A stretch of DNA of 64,000 bases from Phyllobacterium trifolii (GTDB taxonomy: Bacteria; Pseudomonadota; Alphaproteobacteria; Rhizobiales; Rhizobiaceae). The translations under genes were made by a program, and so were the position numbers. Below the pieces are notes generated by a model. It saw only the letters and a list, made by a program, of their open reading frames with translations, was not told the DNA's origin and searched no databases. Below, one piece after another: positions 43,363-52,325 of the stretch; position 1 is the stretch's first letter; each line of letters opens with the position of its first letter. Location: the NCBI RefSeq assembly GCF_014192095.1, contig NZ_JACHXN010000017.1:62001-126000 (forward strand), in the 5' to 3' direction.

Positions 43363-45516
43363 ATGGCTGAACGGTCATTCGCAAAGGAAGTCGAAAAGCT
43401 GAGACTGGGTGCCGGGGAAGAATTCTCCGGCGAAGGTATCCTGGCCATCACCAAGGCGCTGCTGCAATGCGGCGTCGGTTATGTTGGTGGTTATCAGGGT
43501 GCTCCCATCAGCCACCTCATGGATGTGCTTGCCGATGCTCAGGATATTCTCGGCGAACTCGGCGTGCATTACGAGGCAAGCGCCTCCGAAGCGACGGCGA
43601 CGGCAATGCTCGCCGCCTCAGTGCATTATCCCATTCGCGGCGCGGCAACATTCAAATCCACGGTTGGCACCAACGTCGCCTCCGATGCGCTTGCCAACCT
43701 GGCATCGGGCGGCGTTACCGGCGGCGCGCTGATCATCGTCGGTGAGGATTACGGTGAAGGCTCGTCCATTATGCAGGAGCGCAGCCACGCCTTTGCGATG
43801 AAGAGCCAGGTCTGGCTGCTCGATCCGCGTCCGAACCTGCCCTCCATCGTCAAATCGGTCGAAGACAGCTTCGAGCTTTCCGAAGCTTCGAACACGCCGG
43901 TCATGCTGCTTGTGCGTATCCGCTGCTGCCATGTCCATGGCCAGTTTATCGCCAAGGATAACAAGCGCCCGGGAATGACCGTCGCCGAGGCACTGGATTC
44001 GCCCCGGCGCGATACGAAACGCATCGTCCTGCCGCCGGCCTCTTTTCTGCACGAGAAGGAAAAGATCGAAAAGCGCTGGCCCGCCGCGGTCGATTTCATC
44101 CGCTCGCACAAGATCAACGAGTTCTTCGGCCCTGATATCGCCAAGGTTGGTATTGTCCTGCAGGGCGGCATGTACAATGGCGTCATCCGCGCGTTGCAGC
44201 GCATCGGCCTTGCCGATCTTTACGGCGAGACGCAGGTGCCGCTTTATGTGCTCAATGCGGTTTATCCGTTGGTCGAAGACGAATTTCTTGGCTTTTGCCA
44301 AGGCAAAGACGCGGTGCTCGTCGTCGAGGAAGGCCAGCCGAACTATATCGAGCAGGCCATGGCGTCGATGCTGCATAAGGCGGATCACACAACGCGCATC
44401 ATCGGCAAGGAAGTCATGCCGATGGCTGGTGAATATACCGGCCAGGTCATGTTCGACGGGGTCGGCGCCTTCCTGCGTGAGCGCGCACCGCATCTGCTTC
44501 CAGCTCAGATACGTGCGCCTAACACCACCGATATGAGCCAAGATCTTTCCGATCTTACGGCACTCGTTCCCGGGCGACCGCCCGGCTTCTGCACCGGCTG
44601 CCCGGAGCGGCCGATCTTCGCCGCCACCAAACTGATCGAGCAGGAACTGGGGCACCATCACATCGCGTCCGACATCGGCTGCCATCTGTTTTCGATCATG
44701 CCGCCCTTTGAGCTCGGCGCAACGACCATGGGTTACGGCCTCGGTCCGGCATCGGCTTCCGCGTTCAATTCTCCCGACGCCAAGCGCCGGTCGATTTCCT
44801 TCGTCGGCGATGGCGGCTTCTGGCACAATGGCCTGACCTCTTCCATCGGCAACGCGGTATTCAACCGCAATGACGGGGTGATCGTCATCGTCGACAATTT
44901 CTATTCGGCCGCCACCGGCGGGCAGGACATTCTGTCGTCACGCGCCAATAACCGCTCGAAATCGACCAAGCACCCGATTACCGAAGCGGTCAAAGGCATG
45001 GGCGTCAAATGGGTTCGCCATATCGAGCGCACCTATGACGTCAATAAAATGCGCGACACGCTGCGCGAGGCGCTGACCACGCCGACGACAGGTCCGAAGG
45101 TCATTGTCGCTTCGTCGGAATGCATGCTGAACCGGCAGCGCCGCGAGAAGCCGCTGATCGACAAGGCGATCAAGGGCGGTGAACGCATGGTCAAGCCGAA
45201 GTTCGGCGTTGATGAGGATATCTGCACTGGCGATCATGCCTGTATACGCTTGTCGGGCTGTCCGTCACTTTCGGTCAGGACGCTCGACGATCCGCTGCGG
45301 GACGATCCCGTTGCCCATATCGACCAGAGCTGCGTCGGTTGTGGCAATTGTGGCGAAGTTGCCGATGCTGCCGTGCTTTGCCCGTCCTTCTACCGTGCCG
45401 ATGTCGTGCACAATCCCGGGACATGGGACCGTTTTGCCGACAACATACGTCGCAAGCTCATCGGCATGATGCAGAACTGGCGCGAGCGCCGCCGCCTGGA
45501 ATTCGTGGACGCATAA
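43363..45516 (+). CDS. Indolepyruvate-oxidoreductase-like protein, alpha (TPP/ferredoxin) subunit
   Basis: The 717-residue protein joins a pyruvate-oxidoreductase-type N-terminal domain (GYVGGYQGAPISHLMDVL), a TPP-binding domain (FVGDGGFWHNGLTSSIGNAV ... VDNFYSAATGGQ) and two C-terminal Fe-S motifs. The motifs are CTGDHACIRLSGC (Cys 621, 627, 633) and CVGCGNCGEVADAAVLC (Cys 657, 660, 663, 673). Enzymes of this type oxidatively decarboxylate aryl-2-oxoacids to acyl-CoA or acid, passing electrons to ferredoxin. Directly behind the isatin hydrolase gene, its substrate may be isatinate (2-aminophenylglyoxylate). GAGGAGG precedes the ATG. Confidence 0.9.
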   Translation: MAERSFAKEVEKLRLGAGEEFSGEGILAITKALLQCGVGYVGGYQGAPISHLMDVLADAQDILGELGVHYEASASEATATAMLAASVHYPIRGAATFKSTVGTNVASDALANLASGGVTGGALIIVGEDYGEGSSIMQERSHAFAMKSQVWLLDPRPNLPSIVKSVEDSFELSEASNTPVMLLVRIRCCHVHGQFIAKDNKRPGMTVAEALDSPRRDTKRIVLPPASFLHEKEKIEKRWPAAVDFIRSHKINEFFGPDIAKVGIVLQGGMYNGVIRALQRIGLADLYGETQVPLYVLNAVYPLVEDEFLGFCQGKDAVLVVEEGQPNYIEQAMASMLHKADHTTRIIGKEVMPMAGEYTGQVMFDGVGAFLRERAPHLLPAQIRAPNTTDMSQDLSDLTALVPGRPPGFCTGCPERPIFAATKLIEQELGHHHIASDIGCHLFSIMPPFELGATTMGYGLGPASASAFNSPDAKRRSISFVGDGGFWHNGLTSSIGNAVFNRNDGVIVIVDNFYSAATGGQDILSSRANNRSKSTKHPITEAVKGMGVKWVRHIERTYDVNKMRDTLREALTTPTTGPKVIVASSECMLNRQRREKPLIDKAIKGGERMVKPKFGVDEDICTGDHACIRLSGCPSLSVRTLDDPLRDDPVAHIDQSCVGCGNCGEVADAAVLCPSFYRADVVHNPGTWDRFADNIRRKLIGMMQNWRERRRLEFVDA

Positions 45517-45517
45517 C

Positions 45518-47047
45518 TTGGCAGATCAGTCACCTTCCACACCCGAAGCGGACAGGATCATCAAGCTTGCGGTGCTGGCCGTTGGCGGGCAAGGCGGCGG
45601 TGTTCTCGCCGACTGGATCACTGCCGTTGCCGAGGTCAATGGTTACCGCGCGCAATCGACATCGGTTGCAGGCGTGGCACAGCGCACCGGCGCGACGATC
45701 TATTACGTCGAGCTATGCCGCGATACCGGCCGCCAGCCGGTGTTCGCCTTGTCCCCGGCGCAGGGCGATGTCGATATCCTGATCGCGTCCGAACTCATGG
45801 AAGCCGGCCGCGCCATCATTCGTGGCTTCGTCACGCCCAACCGCACCACACTGATCGCGTCCTCGCACCGTATCGCCGCCATCTCGGAGAAGATCGAGCC
45901 CGGCGATGGGCGTGCCCCTTCCGATCAGGTTATGGCCGCGGCCAAGGGTTCGGCGAAGCGCTTTATAAGTTTCGACATGGAGCAGATGGCGCTTGATGCC
46001 GGGTCGATGATTTCAGCCAGCCTGCTCGGCGCGCTGGCGGGTTGCGGCGCGCTGCCTTTTCCCCGCGAGACCTATGAAGAAATCATCAGGGGTTCAGGTC
46101 GGGGGGCGATTGCCAGTCTGAAGGCCTTCGCGGCGGCTCATGATCGTGCCAGAGATGTGGAGGCAGCCCCCGAAGCGTTCCCACCTCAACCCATCCCTTC
46201 AACGCCGAAAGTAAAGGGCCCGCAGCAGCTCCTGTCGCAGTGGCAGTCGCTCAACGCCCGCGTCGATGCCTATCCCGAGCTCGTGCGCGATATGGCCCTG
46301 CGCGGCCTGCGCAAGGTCACCGATTATCAGGACGTCGCCTACGGCACCGAATATCTCGACCGACTCGATCAGGCGGTCAAGCTGGACAGAGCCGGCTACG
46401 CGCTGTCGCTTAGCGCGGCGAAACATCTCGCCAATGCCATGTGTTATGACGACATGATCCGGGTTTCCGATCTCAAGACCCGTTCGAAGCGCGACGCGCG
46501 CGTACGGTCCGAAGTTGGCGTCAGGGATGGAACAGTCCTGCAACTGACCGAGTATTTCCATCCCCGCATCGAGGAATTCTGCGGCACGCTCCCGGCTGGA
46601 TTTGGCCGCTACATCGAAAGCCGCCCGAAAGTTTCGGCTTGGCTTGACAGGCGCATCAATCGTGGACGCCGCATCCGCACCGACAGCATGTCGGGCTTTG
46701 CCATGCTGTGGTTCATCGGCGGTCTGCGCCGCTGGCGCCGCTCGCTGCTGCGGCATCAGGTGGAAACCGCGCATCTGCAGCACTGGTACAAACTGGCGCT
46801 CGATCACGTTTCGCAGGATTATGCGCTTGCAGTTGAAATCCTCAACTGCCGCCGCCTGATCAAGGGCTACAGCGACACGCATGTCCGCGCCTTCTCCAAG
46901 TTTGACCGTGTGCTTTCCGGCCTTGATCTCGTCAAGGGCCGGCCCGATGCGGCCGATTGGATTCGGCGCCTGCGCGAAGCTGCATTGAAAGACGAAAAAG
47001 GTACCATGCTCGATGGTGCCCTGAAGACCATCGCCTCACTGGACTAA
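45518..47047 (+). CDS. Indolepyruvate-oxidoreductase-like protein, beta (gamma-domain) subunit with DUF6537-like extension
   Basis: The 509-residue protein starts with the POR gamma-type domain: LAVLAVGGQGGGVLADWI, TSVAGVAQRTGATIYYVEL, about 17-70. From about 230 on it has a long helical extension like the DUF6537 region of proteobacterial indolepyruvate oxidoreductases (YPELVRDMALRGLRKVTDYQD, FIGGLRRWRRSLLRHQVE). It starts with TTG at 45518, one base after the alpha-subunit stop; no ATG fits. It is the partner subunit of the product of 43363-45516. Its 3' end overlaps the convergent RidA gene by 4 bases. Confidence 0.88.
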   Translation: MADQSPSTPEADRIIKLAVLAVGGQGGGVLADWITAVAEVNGYRAQSTSVAGVAQRTGATIYYVELCRDTGRQPVFALSPAQGDVDILIASELMEAGRAIIRGFVTPNRTTLIASSHRIAAISEKIEPGDGRAPSDQVMAAAKGSAKRFISFDMEQMALDAGSMISASLLGALAGCGALPFPRETYEEIIRGSGRGAIASLKAFAAAHDRARDVEAAPEAFPPQPIPSTPKVKGPQQLLSQWQSLNARVDAYPELVRDMALRGLRKVTDYQDVAYGTEYLDRLDQAVKLDRAGYALSLSAAKHLANAMCYDDMIRVSDLKTRSKRDARVRSEVGVRDGTVLQLTEYFHPRIEEFCGTLPAGFGRYIESRPKVSAWLDRRINRGRRIRTDSMSGFAMLWFIGGLRRWRRSLLRHQVETAHLQHWYKLALDHVSQDYALAVEILNCRRLIKGYSDTHVRAFSKFDRVLSGLDLVKGRPDAADWIRRLREAALKDEKGTMLDGALKTIASLD

Positions 47048-47439
47048 CCCGGGATCACTGCCGTGGCTTCGATCTCCACCAGAGCGCGATCTTCCAGCAA
47101 CGCCACAACCTGCACTAGCGTCATTGCCGGATAGTGACGGCCGAACACCCGGCGGTAGGCTTCGCCCAACCTTCGCTGTTGGGTGACATAGGCCTCCTTG
47201 TCGGTAATGTACCAGGTCAGCCGCACGATATTGGCGGGCGAGGCGCCTGCGCTTGCCAGCACATCGGCGATATTGCGCATGGTCTGTTCCGCCTGTTCGA
47301 CGAAGTCATCCGTTTCGAACTGCTGATCCTTGGTCCAGCCGATCTGCCCGCCGACAAACAGCGTTTTGCCTTCGCCGATGACGCCGTTCGAATAACCTTT
47401 TGCCGGCGGCCATCCCTGCGGATGAACAATCTCTACCAT
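47044..47439 (-). CDS. RidA family protein (enamine/imine deaminase-like)
   Basis: The 131-residue protein has the RidA fold: YSNGVIGEGKTLFVGGQIGW, EQAEQTMRNIADVLASAGAS, NIVRLTWYITD and LVEIEATAVIPG. The key Arg that binds the carboxylate in RidA lies in the VRLTWYITD region. RidA proteins hydrolyse reactive enamines and imines. It is the last gene of the anthranilate operon, where the product of the aminobenzoyl-CoA monooxygenase/reductase is an amino-oxo-cyclohexene-carboxyl-CoA, effectively an enamine. A pathway-specific deaminase role is therefore reasonable. AGGAAA precedes the start. Confidence 0.88.
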   Translation of the reverse strand: MVEIVHPQGWPPAKGYSNGVIGEGKTLFVGGQIGWTKDQQFETDDFVEQAEQTMRNIADVLASAGASPANIVRLTWYITDKEAYVTQQRRLGEAYRRVFGRHYPAMTLVQVVALLEDRALVEIEATAVIPG

Positions 47440-47462
47440 ACTGATTTCCTGCCTTCGTGTTT

Positions 47463-49088
47463 CTAATGCTGGTTGGCCTTGCGCAACTGGAAGCGTTGGA
47501 TCTTGCCCGTCGCCGTCTTCGGTAGGGCCTCGACGAATTTGATGGAACGCGGATATTTGTACGGTGCGATCACCTGCTTGACATGATCCTGCAGCCGCTT
47601 GACCGTCAGCTCGTCGGCGGCAACGCCCGCGCACAACATGATGTGTGCCTGCACGATCTGGCCGCGGGCTTCATCGGGCGCGCCGATGACCGCACATTCG
47701 CTGACATCCGGATGCAACAGCAGCGCCGCTTCGACTTCGGGACCGGCAATATTGTATCCGGCAGAGATAATCATGTCGTCGGAACGCGCTGCGAAATGAA
47801 AATAGCCGTGCTCGTCCTGGCTAAAGGTATCGCCGGTGAGGTTCCAGGCGTCACGCACATATGTTTTCTGGCGCTCATCCGCCATATAGCGGCAGCCCGT
47901 CGGCCCACGCACGGCAAGCTTGCCGGTTTCGCCGCGCGGCAGTTCGCGCATGTCGTCATCGACAATGATGGCTTCATAGCCGCGAACCGGCTTACCGGTG
48001 CGGCCGGGACCTGAATCGTCCAGCCGGTTGCTGATGAAGATATGCAGCATTTCGGTCGAGCCGATACCATCGAGTAGCGGCTTGCCAGTCCTGGCCATCC
48101 AGGCCTCGTATATGGGGGCGGGAAGCGTCTCGCCAGCGGAAACGGCAACGCGCAGTGAAGAAAGGTCGGCGCCATCGTTCATAGCCTGCAGCATGGTGCG
48201 GTAGGCGGTGGGCGCGGTAAAGCTGATTGTCGCCTTATAGGTCTCGATGATTTCGACCATCTTTGTCGGCGTTGCCTGCTCCAGTAGGGCTGCTGCCGCC
48301 CCGAAGCGCAAGGGGAAGATCGCCAGACCGCCCAGCCCGAAGGTGAAGGCGAGCGGCGGCGACCCGACGAAAATATCGTCGGGCTGCACGTCCAGCACTT
48401 CCTTGGCATAGGCATCCGCGATCATCAGCAGATCGCGGTGAAAATGCATGGTCGCCTTGGGCTCGCCCGTCGTGCCAGAGGTGAAGCCGAGGAGGGCAAC
48501 ATCATCGCGGCCGGTCTTCACCGGCTCGAAGCGCACGGATTTGTTGAGCGCAATACGGTCGAGTTCAGCATCGTGGTTGGCAGTGCCGTCAAAGCCAACG
48601 ACGTGCTTGAGGAAACGGCTCTCTTTGGCGCAGGCCACCATGTCTTCCATCAGCCGCGTATCGCAGAGAGCGAAACTGATTTCCGCCTTGTCGATGATCT
48701 GGGCGAGTTCCCCGGCGCGCAGCATGGGCATGGTATTGATCACCACGGCCCCGACCTTGGTTGCCGCCAACCAGCACGCGACCATGGCCGGATTATTGGC
48801 CGAGCGGATGAGAATGCGGTTGCCGGGCTCGACGCCGTAATTTTCGATCAGCGCATGGGCGATGCGATTGGTCCAATCCGTCAGCTCCTTGTAGGTGCGG
48901 CGGCGGCCATTGCCGATTAACGCGGTATTGTCGCCAAACCCCCGATTGACCATGACATCGGTCAGTTCGACCGCCGCGTTGAGCCATTCGGGGTACTGGA
49001 ACTTTTCCATCGGCATTTCCGGCCAGTCTTCGGCCGGGGGCAGATTATTCCGGGTGAAGTGATCCGTATGTGAAGTCGGTCCCAGCAT
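47463..49088 (-). CDS. Aryl-CoA ligase, probable 2-aminobenzoate-CoA ligase
   Basis: The 541-residue ANL-superfamily enzyme has LLGFTSGTTGEPKATMHFHRD (about 201-221, P-loop), DGIGSTEMLHIF (A5 motif), YNIAGPEVEAALLLHPDVSECAVIG (hinge region) and the catalytic Lys in PKTATGKIQRFQLRK near the C-terminus. GIGSTEMLHIF is typical of benzoate-CoA ligase-like enzymes. With an aminobenzoyl-CoA monooxygenase gene in the same operon, anthranilate is the likely substrate; salicylate is the alternative. It makes the aryl-CoA from ATP, CoA and acid in the cytoplasm. Confidence 0.86.
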   Translation of the reverse strand: MLGPTSHTDHFTRNNLPPAEDWPEMPMEKFQYPEWLNAAVELTDVMVNRGFGDNTALIGNGRRRTYKELTDWTNRIAHALIENYGVEPGNRILIRSANNPAMVACWLAATKVGAVVINTMPMLRAGELAQIIDKAEISFALCDTRLMEDMVACAKESRFLKHVVGFDGTANHDAELDRIALNKSVRFEPVKTGRDDVALLGFTSGTTGEPKATMHFHRDLLMIADAYAKEVLDVQPDDIFVGSPPLAFTFGLGGLAIFPLRFGAAAALLEQATPTKMVEIIETYKATISFTAPTAYRTMLQAMNDGADLSSLRVAVSAGETLPAPIYEAWMARTGKPLLDGIGSTEMLHIFISNRLDDSGPGRTGKPVRGYEAIIVDDDMRELPRGETGKLAVRGPTGCRYMADERQKTYVRDAWNLTGDTFSQDEHGYFHFAARSDDMIISAGYNIAGPEVEAALLLHPDVSECAVIGAPDEARGQIVQAHIMLCAGVAADELTVKRLQDHVKQVIAPYKYPRSIKFVEALPKTATGKIQRFQLRKANQH

Positions 49089-49105
49089 GGTTTATCCCCT
49101 CGCAA

Positions 49106-50263
49106 TTAATTCCGGGCAAGCTCGTGCCTTGCGATGATTATTTTCTGCACGTCCGATGCGCCCTCATAGATGCGTAATGCCCGGATTTCCCGGTAGAGCC
49201 GCTCGACCACGCTTCCCTTGCGCACGCCGTCACCCCCGTGAATCTGCACCGCCTTGTCGATGACGCTCTGGGCATGATCGGTTGCATAAAGCTTGGCCAT
49301 GGCCGCCTCGCGGCTGACGCGTTCGGCGCCGTTGTCCTTCAGCCATGCCGCGCGGTAGACGAGAAGGGCGGCGGCGTCGATATCGAGCGCCATGTCGGCG
49401 ATATGCCCCTGTACCATCTGCAGGTCGGACATGGGCGCGCCAAAGAGATGGCGTCCATTGGCGCGGGATACGGCCTCGTCCAGCGCGCGCCGGGCAAAGC
49501 CGAGCGCAGCTGCTGCAACCGTGGAACGAAATACATCCAGCACAGACATGGCGATGCGGAAACCTTGGCCCGGTGCGCCGACAAGCGCCGACGCTGCAAC
49601 GCGGCAATTGTCGAAAACCAACCGCGCCAGCGGATGCGGGGCGATGACGTCAAGCCGCTCGGCGATCACCAGCCCCGGTGTGTCGGCGGGCACGATGAAA
49701 GCCGAAATGCCCTTGGCTCCGGCTGCTTCGCCGGTGCGGGCGAACAGTGTATAGACATCGGCAATGCCACCATTGGATATCCAGGTCTTCTCGCCGCTCA
49801 ATATGTAATCATCTCCGTCACGCGTGGCCGATAGTTCCATATGGGCGACGTCGGAACCTGATTGCGCTTCGCTGAGGGCAAAGGCTGATATCGCATTGCC
49901 GCTGCGGGTCCTGTTCAGCCATGCCTGCTTTTGCACATCTGTTCCGAACAGCGACAAAGCACCGGTGCCGAGGCCCTGCATGGCAAAGGCGAAATCGGCA
50001 AGGCCATCATGCCGCGCCAATGTCTCGCGGATCAGGCAGAGGCTGCGCACATCAAGCTTGCTGGAAGCATCGGCGGGATCGGTGGCCGTGTGAAGCAGGT
50101 GACCCGCTTCACCGAGTTTGCGCACGAGGTCGCGGCAGGCTGCATCGGTGTCGTTATGATCGATATGGCCGAGACTTGTGCCCGCCCATGTTTCGACGTC
50201 ATCGGCCAGTTGCCGGTGCCGGTCTTCGAAAAATGGCCAGGCGAGAAACGATCGGTCGGCCAT
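49106..50263 (-). CDS. Acyl-CoA dehydrogenase
   Basis: The 385-residue flavoprotein shows [18 protein letters not shown] (about 123-140, FAD/substrate loop), [33 protein letters not shown] and [20 protein letters not shown] with the catalytic Glu in the YEG motif. It would oxidise an alicyclic or ring-opened acyl-CoA intermediate to the enoyl-CoA. ATG at 50263 lies just after the stop of the enoyl-CoA hydratase gene (TGATATG), so the two are coupled. Confidence 0.9.
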   Translation of the reverse strand: MADRSFLAWPFFEDRHRQLADDVETWAGTSLGHIDHNDTDAACRDLVRKLGEAGHLLHTATDPADASSKLDVRSLCLIRETLARHDGLADFAFAMQGLGTGALSLFGTDVQKQAWLNRTRSGNAISAFALSEAQSGSDVAHMELSATRDGDDYILSGEKTWISNGGIADVYTLFARTGEAAGAKGISAFIVPADTPGLVIAERLDVIAPHPLARLVFDNCRVAASALVGAPGQGFRIAMSVLDVFRSTVAAAALGFARRALDEAVSRANGRHLFGAPMSDLQMVQGHIADMALDIDAAALLVYRAAWLKDNGAERVSREAAMAKLYATDHAQSVIDKAVQIHGGDGVRKGSVVERLYREIRALRIYEGASDVQKIIIARHELARN

Positions 50264-50264
50264 A

Positions 50265-51077
50265 TCAGTCGCCCCCGAAGACGGGCTTTTCATGCGCAAC
50301 GAAAGCATCGAAGGCGCGCTGGAAATCCTTCGTCTGCATGCAGATCGCCTGCGCCTGCGCTTCCGCCTCGATAGCCTGATCGATGGACATTGACCATTCC
50401 TGATTGAGCATTGTCTTGGTCATCATGTGACCGAAGGTGGGTCCGCCCGCCAGCCGCTTTGCCAGTTTGATCGCTTCCGCGTCGAGCTCTGCGGCCGGGA
50501 CGATGCGGTTATAGAAACCCCAACGTTCGCCTTCCTCCGCCGCCATGGACCGGCCGGTGTAGAGCAGTTCGGCGGCGCGGCCCTGACCGATGATTCTCGG
50601 CAGTATGGCGCAGGCGCCCATGTCGCAGCCAGCAAGGCCGACGCGCGTAAACAGGAACGCCGTCCTGGCTTCCGGAGCGGCGAGCCGCAGGTCCGACGCC
50701 ATGGCGATGATCGCGCCCGCGCCGACACAGACGCCATCGACGGCGGCGATGACGGGCTTGCCACAGTGCATGATCGCCTTGACCAGATCGCCGGTCATGC
50801 GGGTGAAGTCGAGCAGACGCTTCATGTCCATCTTCAACAGTGGACCGATAATGTCGTGCACATCGCCGCCTGAGCAGAAATTGCCCCCATTGGAGCCAAA
50901 GATTACGGCTTTGATGTCATCGGCATAGGTGAGGTCGCGAAAGCAGTCCCGGAGTTCCGCATAGCTCTCGAAGGTCAGCGGATTCTTGCGCTCGGGCCGG
51001 TCGAGCGAAATGATGGCGATACCGCCCTCGACGTGCCATTTGAAATAGGTGGCCTTGTAGTTTGCCATCTCACGCAT
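50265..51077 (-). CDS. Enoyl-CoA hydratase/isomerase family protein (first)
   Basis: The 270-residue crotonase-fold protein has the oxyanion-hole segments [15 protein letters not shown] (about 64-78) and [22 protein letters not shown] (about 113-134). The first catalytic Glu position is replaced by Gly-Cys in [17 protein letters not shown], where hydratases usually have a PE-type motif. The chemistry may therefore be isomerase, hydrolase or ring-opening instead of simple hydration. Three near starts exist; 51077 was chosen for its spacing to GGGAG. It overlaps the MarR gene by 8 bases. Confidence 0.85.
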   Translation of the reverse strand: MREMANYKATYFKWHVEGGIAIISLDRPERKNPLTFESYAELRDCFRDLTYADDIKAVIFGSNGGNFCSGGDVHDIIGPLLKMDMKRLLDFTRMTGDLVKAIMHCGKPVIAAVDGVCVGAGAIIAMASDLRLAAPEARTAFLFTRVGLAGCDMGACAILPRIIGQGRAAELLYTGRSMAAEEGERWGFYNRIVPAAELDAEAIKLAKRLAGGPTFGHMMTKTMLNQEWSMSIDQAIEAEAQAQAICMQTKDFQRAFDAFVAHEKPVFGGD

Positions 51078-51573
51078 GGTCATCTCCCGCAATCAGTCCC
51101 CGCGAATGCTCGATTGTGTCGAAAATGGAACTCAGCCGTGCCGTCGTATCCGGCGGAAGGCTGCTGAAGATATCATTGATCCACAATTCGTGCGCAGCGG
51201 CCATGCGCGCGAACTCGTCCCGACCCTTGTGTGTCAGGCGTACCAGCATGGCGCGCTTGTCACCCACGACAGGCACACGCAGTACGGCACCGTCCGAAAC
51301 CAGCCGCTCGATGATCCCGGTGACATTGCCATTGGAAACGCGCAGCGCCGAGGACAGTTCGCTCATCTTGAGCCCTTCTTCGAAGCGGTAGAGCGCCGCC
51401 ATCACGTCGAAACGCGGTAGCGTGGTATCGAATTCCATCCGCAGCTTTTCGCGCATTGTCGCCTCGATATGCTTGGTCGCCTTCAGCATCTTCAGCCAGA
51501 CCCGCAGGTTCTGCTTGACGAAAGCAGGGGATGCGCCCACATCGAGGGATGGTTTTTGTGTCGGGTCGCTCAT
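51070..51573 (-). CDS. MarR family transcriptional regulator of the anthranilate operon
   Basis: The 167-residue protein has the MarR winged helix ([31 protein letters not shown], about 70-100, then [10 protein letters not shown] of the wing) and helical dimer arms. MarR proteins in aromatic acyl-CoA pathways usually repress until an aryl-CoA binds. It lies inside the operon between SDR and hydratase genes with 4- and 8-base overlaps. Twin palindromes at 54685-54710 in the divergent promoter region are the best operator candidates. Confidence 0.92.
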   Translation of the reverse strand: MSDPTQKPSLDVGASPAFVKQNLRVWLKMLKATKHIEATMREKLRMEFDTTLPRFDVMAALYRFEEGLKMSELSSALRVSNGNVTGIIERLVSDGAVLRVPVVGDKRAMLVRLTHKGRDEFARMAAAHELWINDIFSSLPPDTTARLSSIFDTIEHSRGLIAGDDHA

Positions 51574-52325
51574 ATTTCCCCTCCTGAAATGGAAATCGCC
51601 TGGCCGTTGATGGAATCAGAATTCGGGCCGCACAACCACAAAACCGTCTGTGCAACCTCGTCCGGCTGGATCAGCCGTTTTTGCGGATTGGATGCGGCGA
51701 GCGCGGTGACTGCTTCAGCGCGGCTCTTGCCGGTCTTGCGGATGATAGTCTCTATGGAATGGTCCAGCATGGGTGTATCGACAAAGCCGGGACAGATCGC
51801 ATTGACGGTAATACCCGTCTTGGCGAGCTCCAGTGCCAGCGCTCGGGTCAGCCCGACAACCCCGTGCTTGGCGGCGGTATAAGCCGAAACATAGGCATAA
51901 CCCTTCAAGCCCGCAGTCGAGGCAATGGCGATGAGCCTGCCGCTGTTGACCTGCATCATGGCCGGAAGCGCGTGGTGAAATGTGGTGAACACGCCGGTAA
52001 GATTAAGATCAATCTGGTTCTTCCACGTCTTGAGATCGAGGCGGTGGAATGGCGCACTTTCGGCGGCACCCGCGTTGGCGATGACGATATCGAGCTGGCT
52101 GCCGATCTGTTCGAACAGGTGCTTGGAGGCGGCAGCGTCAGTTACATCGGCGGCAATCGGAACAATCAATGCCGATTTTGCCGCCGTCTTCGCCAACACA
52201 TCGGCACGCCGCCCGGAGATGATCACCCGGGCCCCCTGTCCTGCGAGTTGCAGCGCGATTGCAGCGCCAACCCCGGTGCCGCCGCCGGTGACCAGCGCGA
52301 CCTTACCTTCGAACGAGCCCGCCAT
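51570..52325 (-). CDS. Short-chain dehydrogenase/reductase
   Basis: The 251-residue SDR has the cofactor loop VTGGGTGVGAAIA (about 13-25), ANAGA, the catalytic Ser in IAIASTAGLKG, and YTAAK with Tyr and Lys (about 154-158). It likely oxidises a hydroxyacyl-CoA or reduces an alicyclic keto-acyl-CoA made after ring reduction. It abuts the monooxygenase/reductase stop at 52326 and overlaps the MarR gene by 4 bases, so it belongs to the same operon. NAD versus NADP use cannot be judged with confidence. Confidence 0.9.
   Translation of the reverse strand: MAGSFEGKVALVTGGGTGVGAAIALQLAGQGARVIISGRRADVLAKTAAKSALIVPIAADVTDAAASKHLFEQIGSQLDIVIANAGAAESAPFHRLDLKTWKNQIDLNLTGVFTTFHHALPAMMQVNSGRLIAIASTAGLKGYAYVSAYTAAKHGVVGLTRALALELAKTGITVNAICPGFVDTPMLDHSIETIIRKTGKSRAEAVTALAASNPQKRLIQPDEVAQTVLWLCGPNSDSINGQAISISGGEI

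Noticed and set aside
43618-44826. 402-codon open frame on the minus strand
   Set aside because: Antisense to the TPP subunit of the oxidoreductase; no motif.
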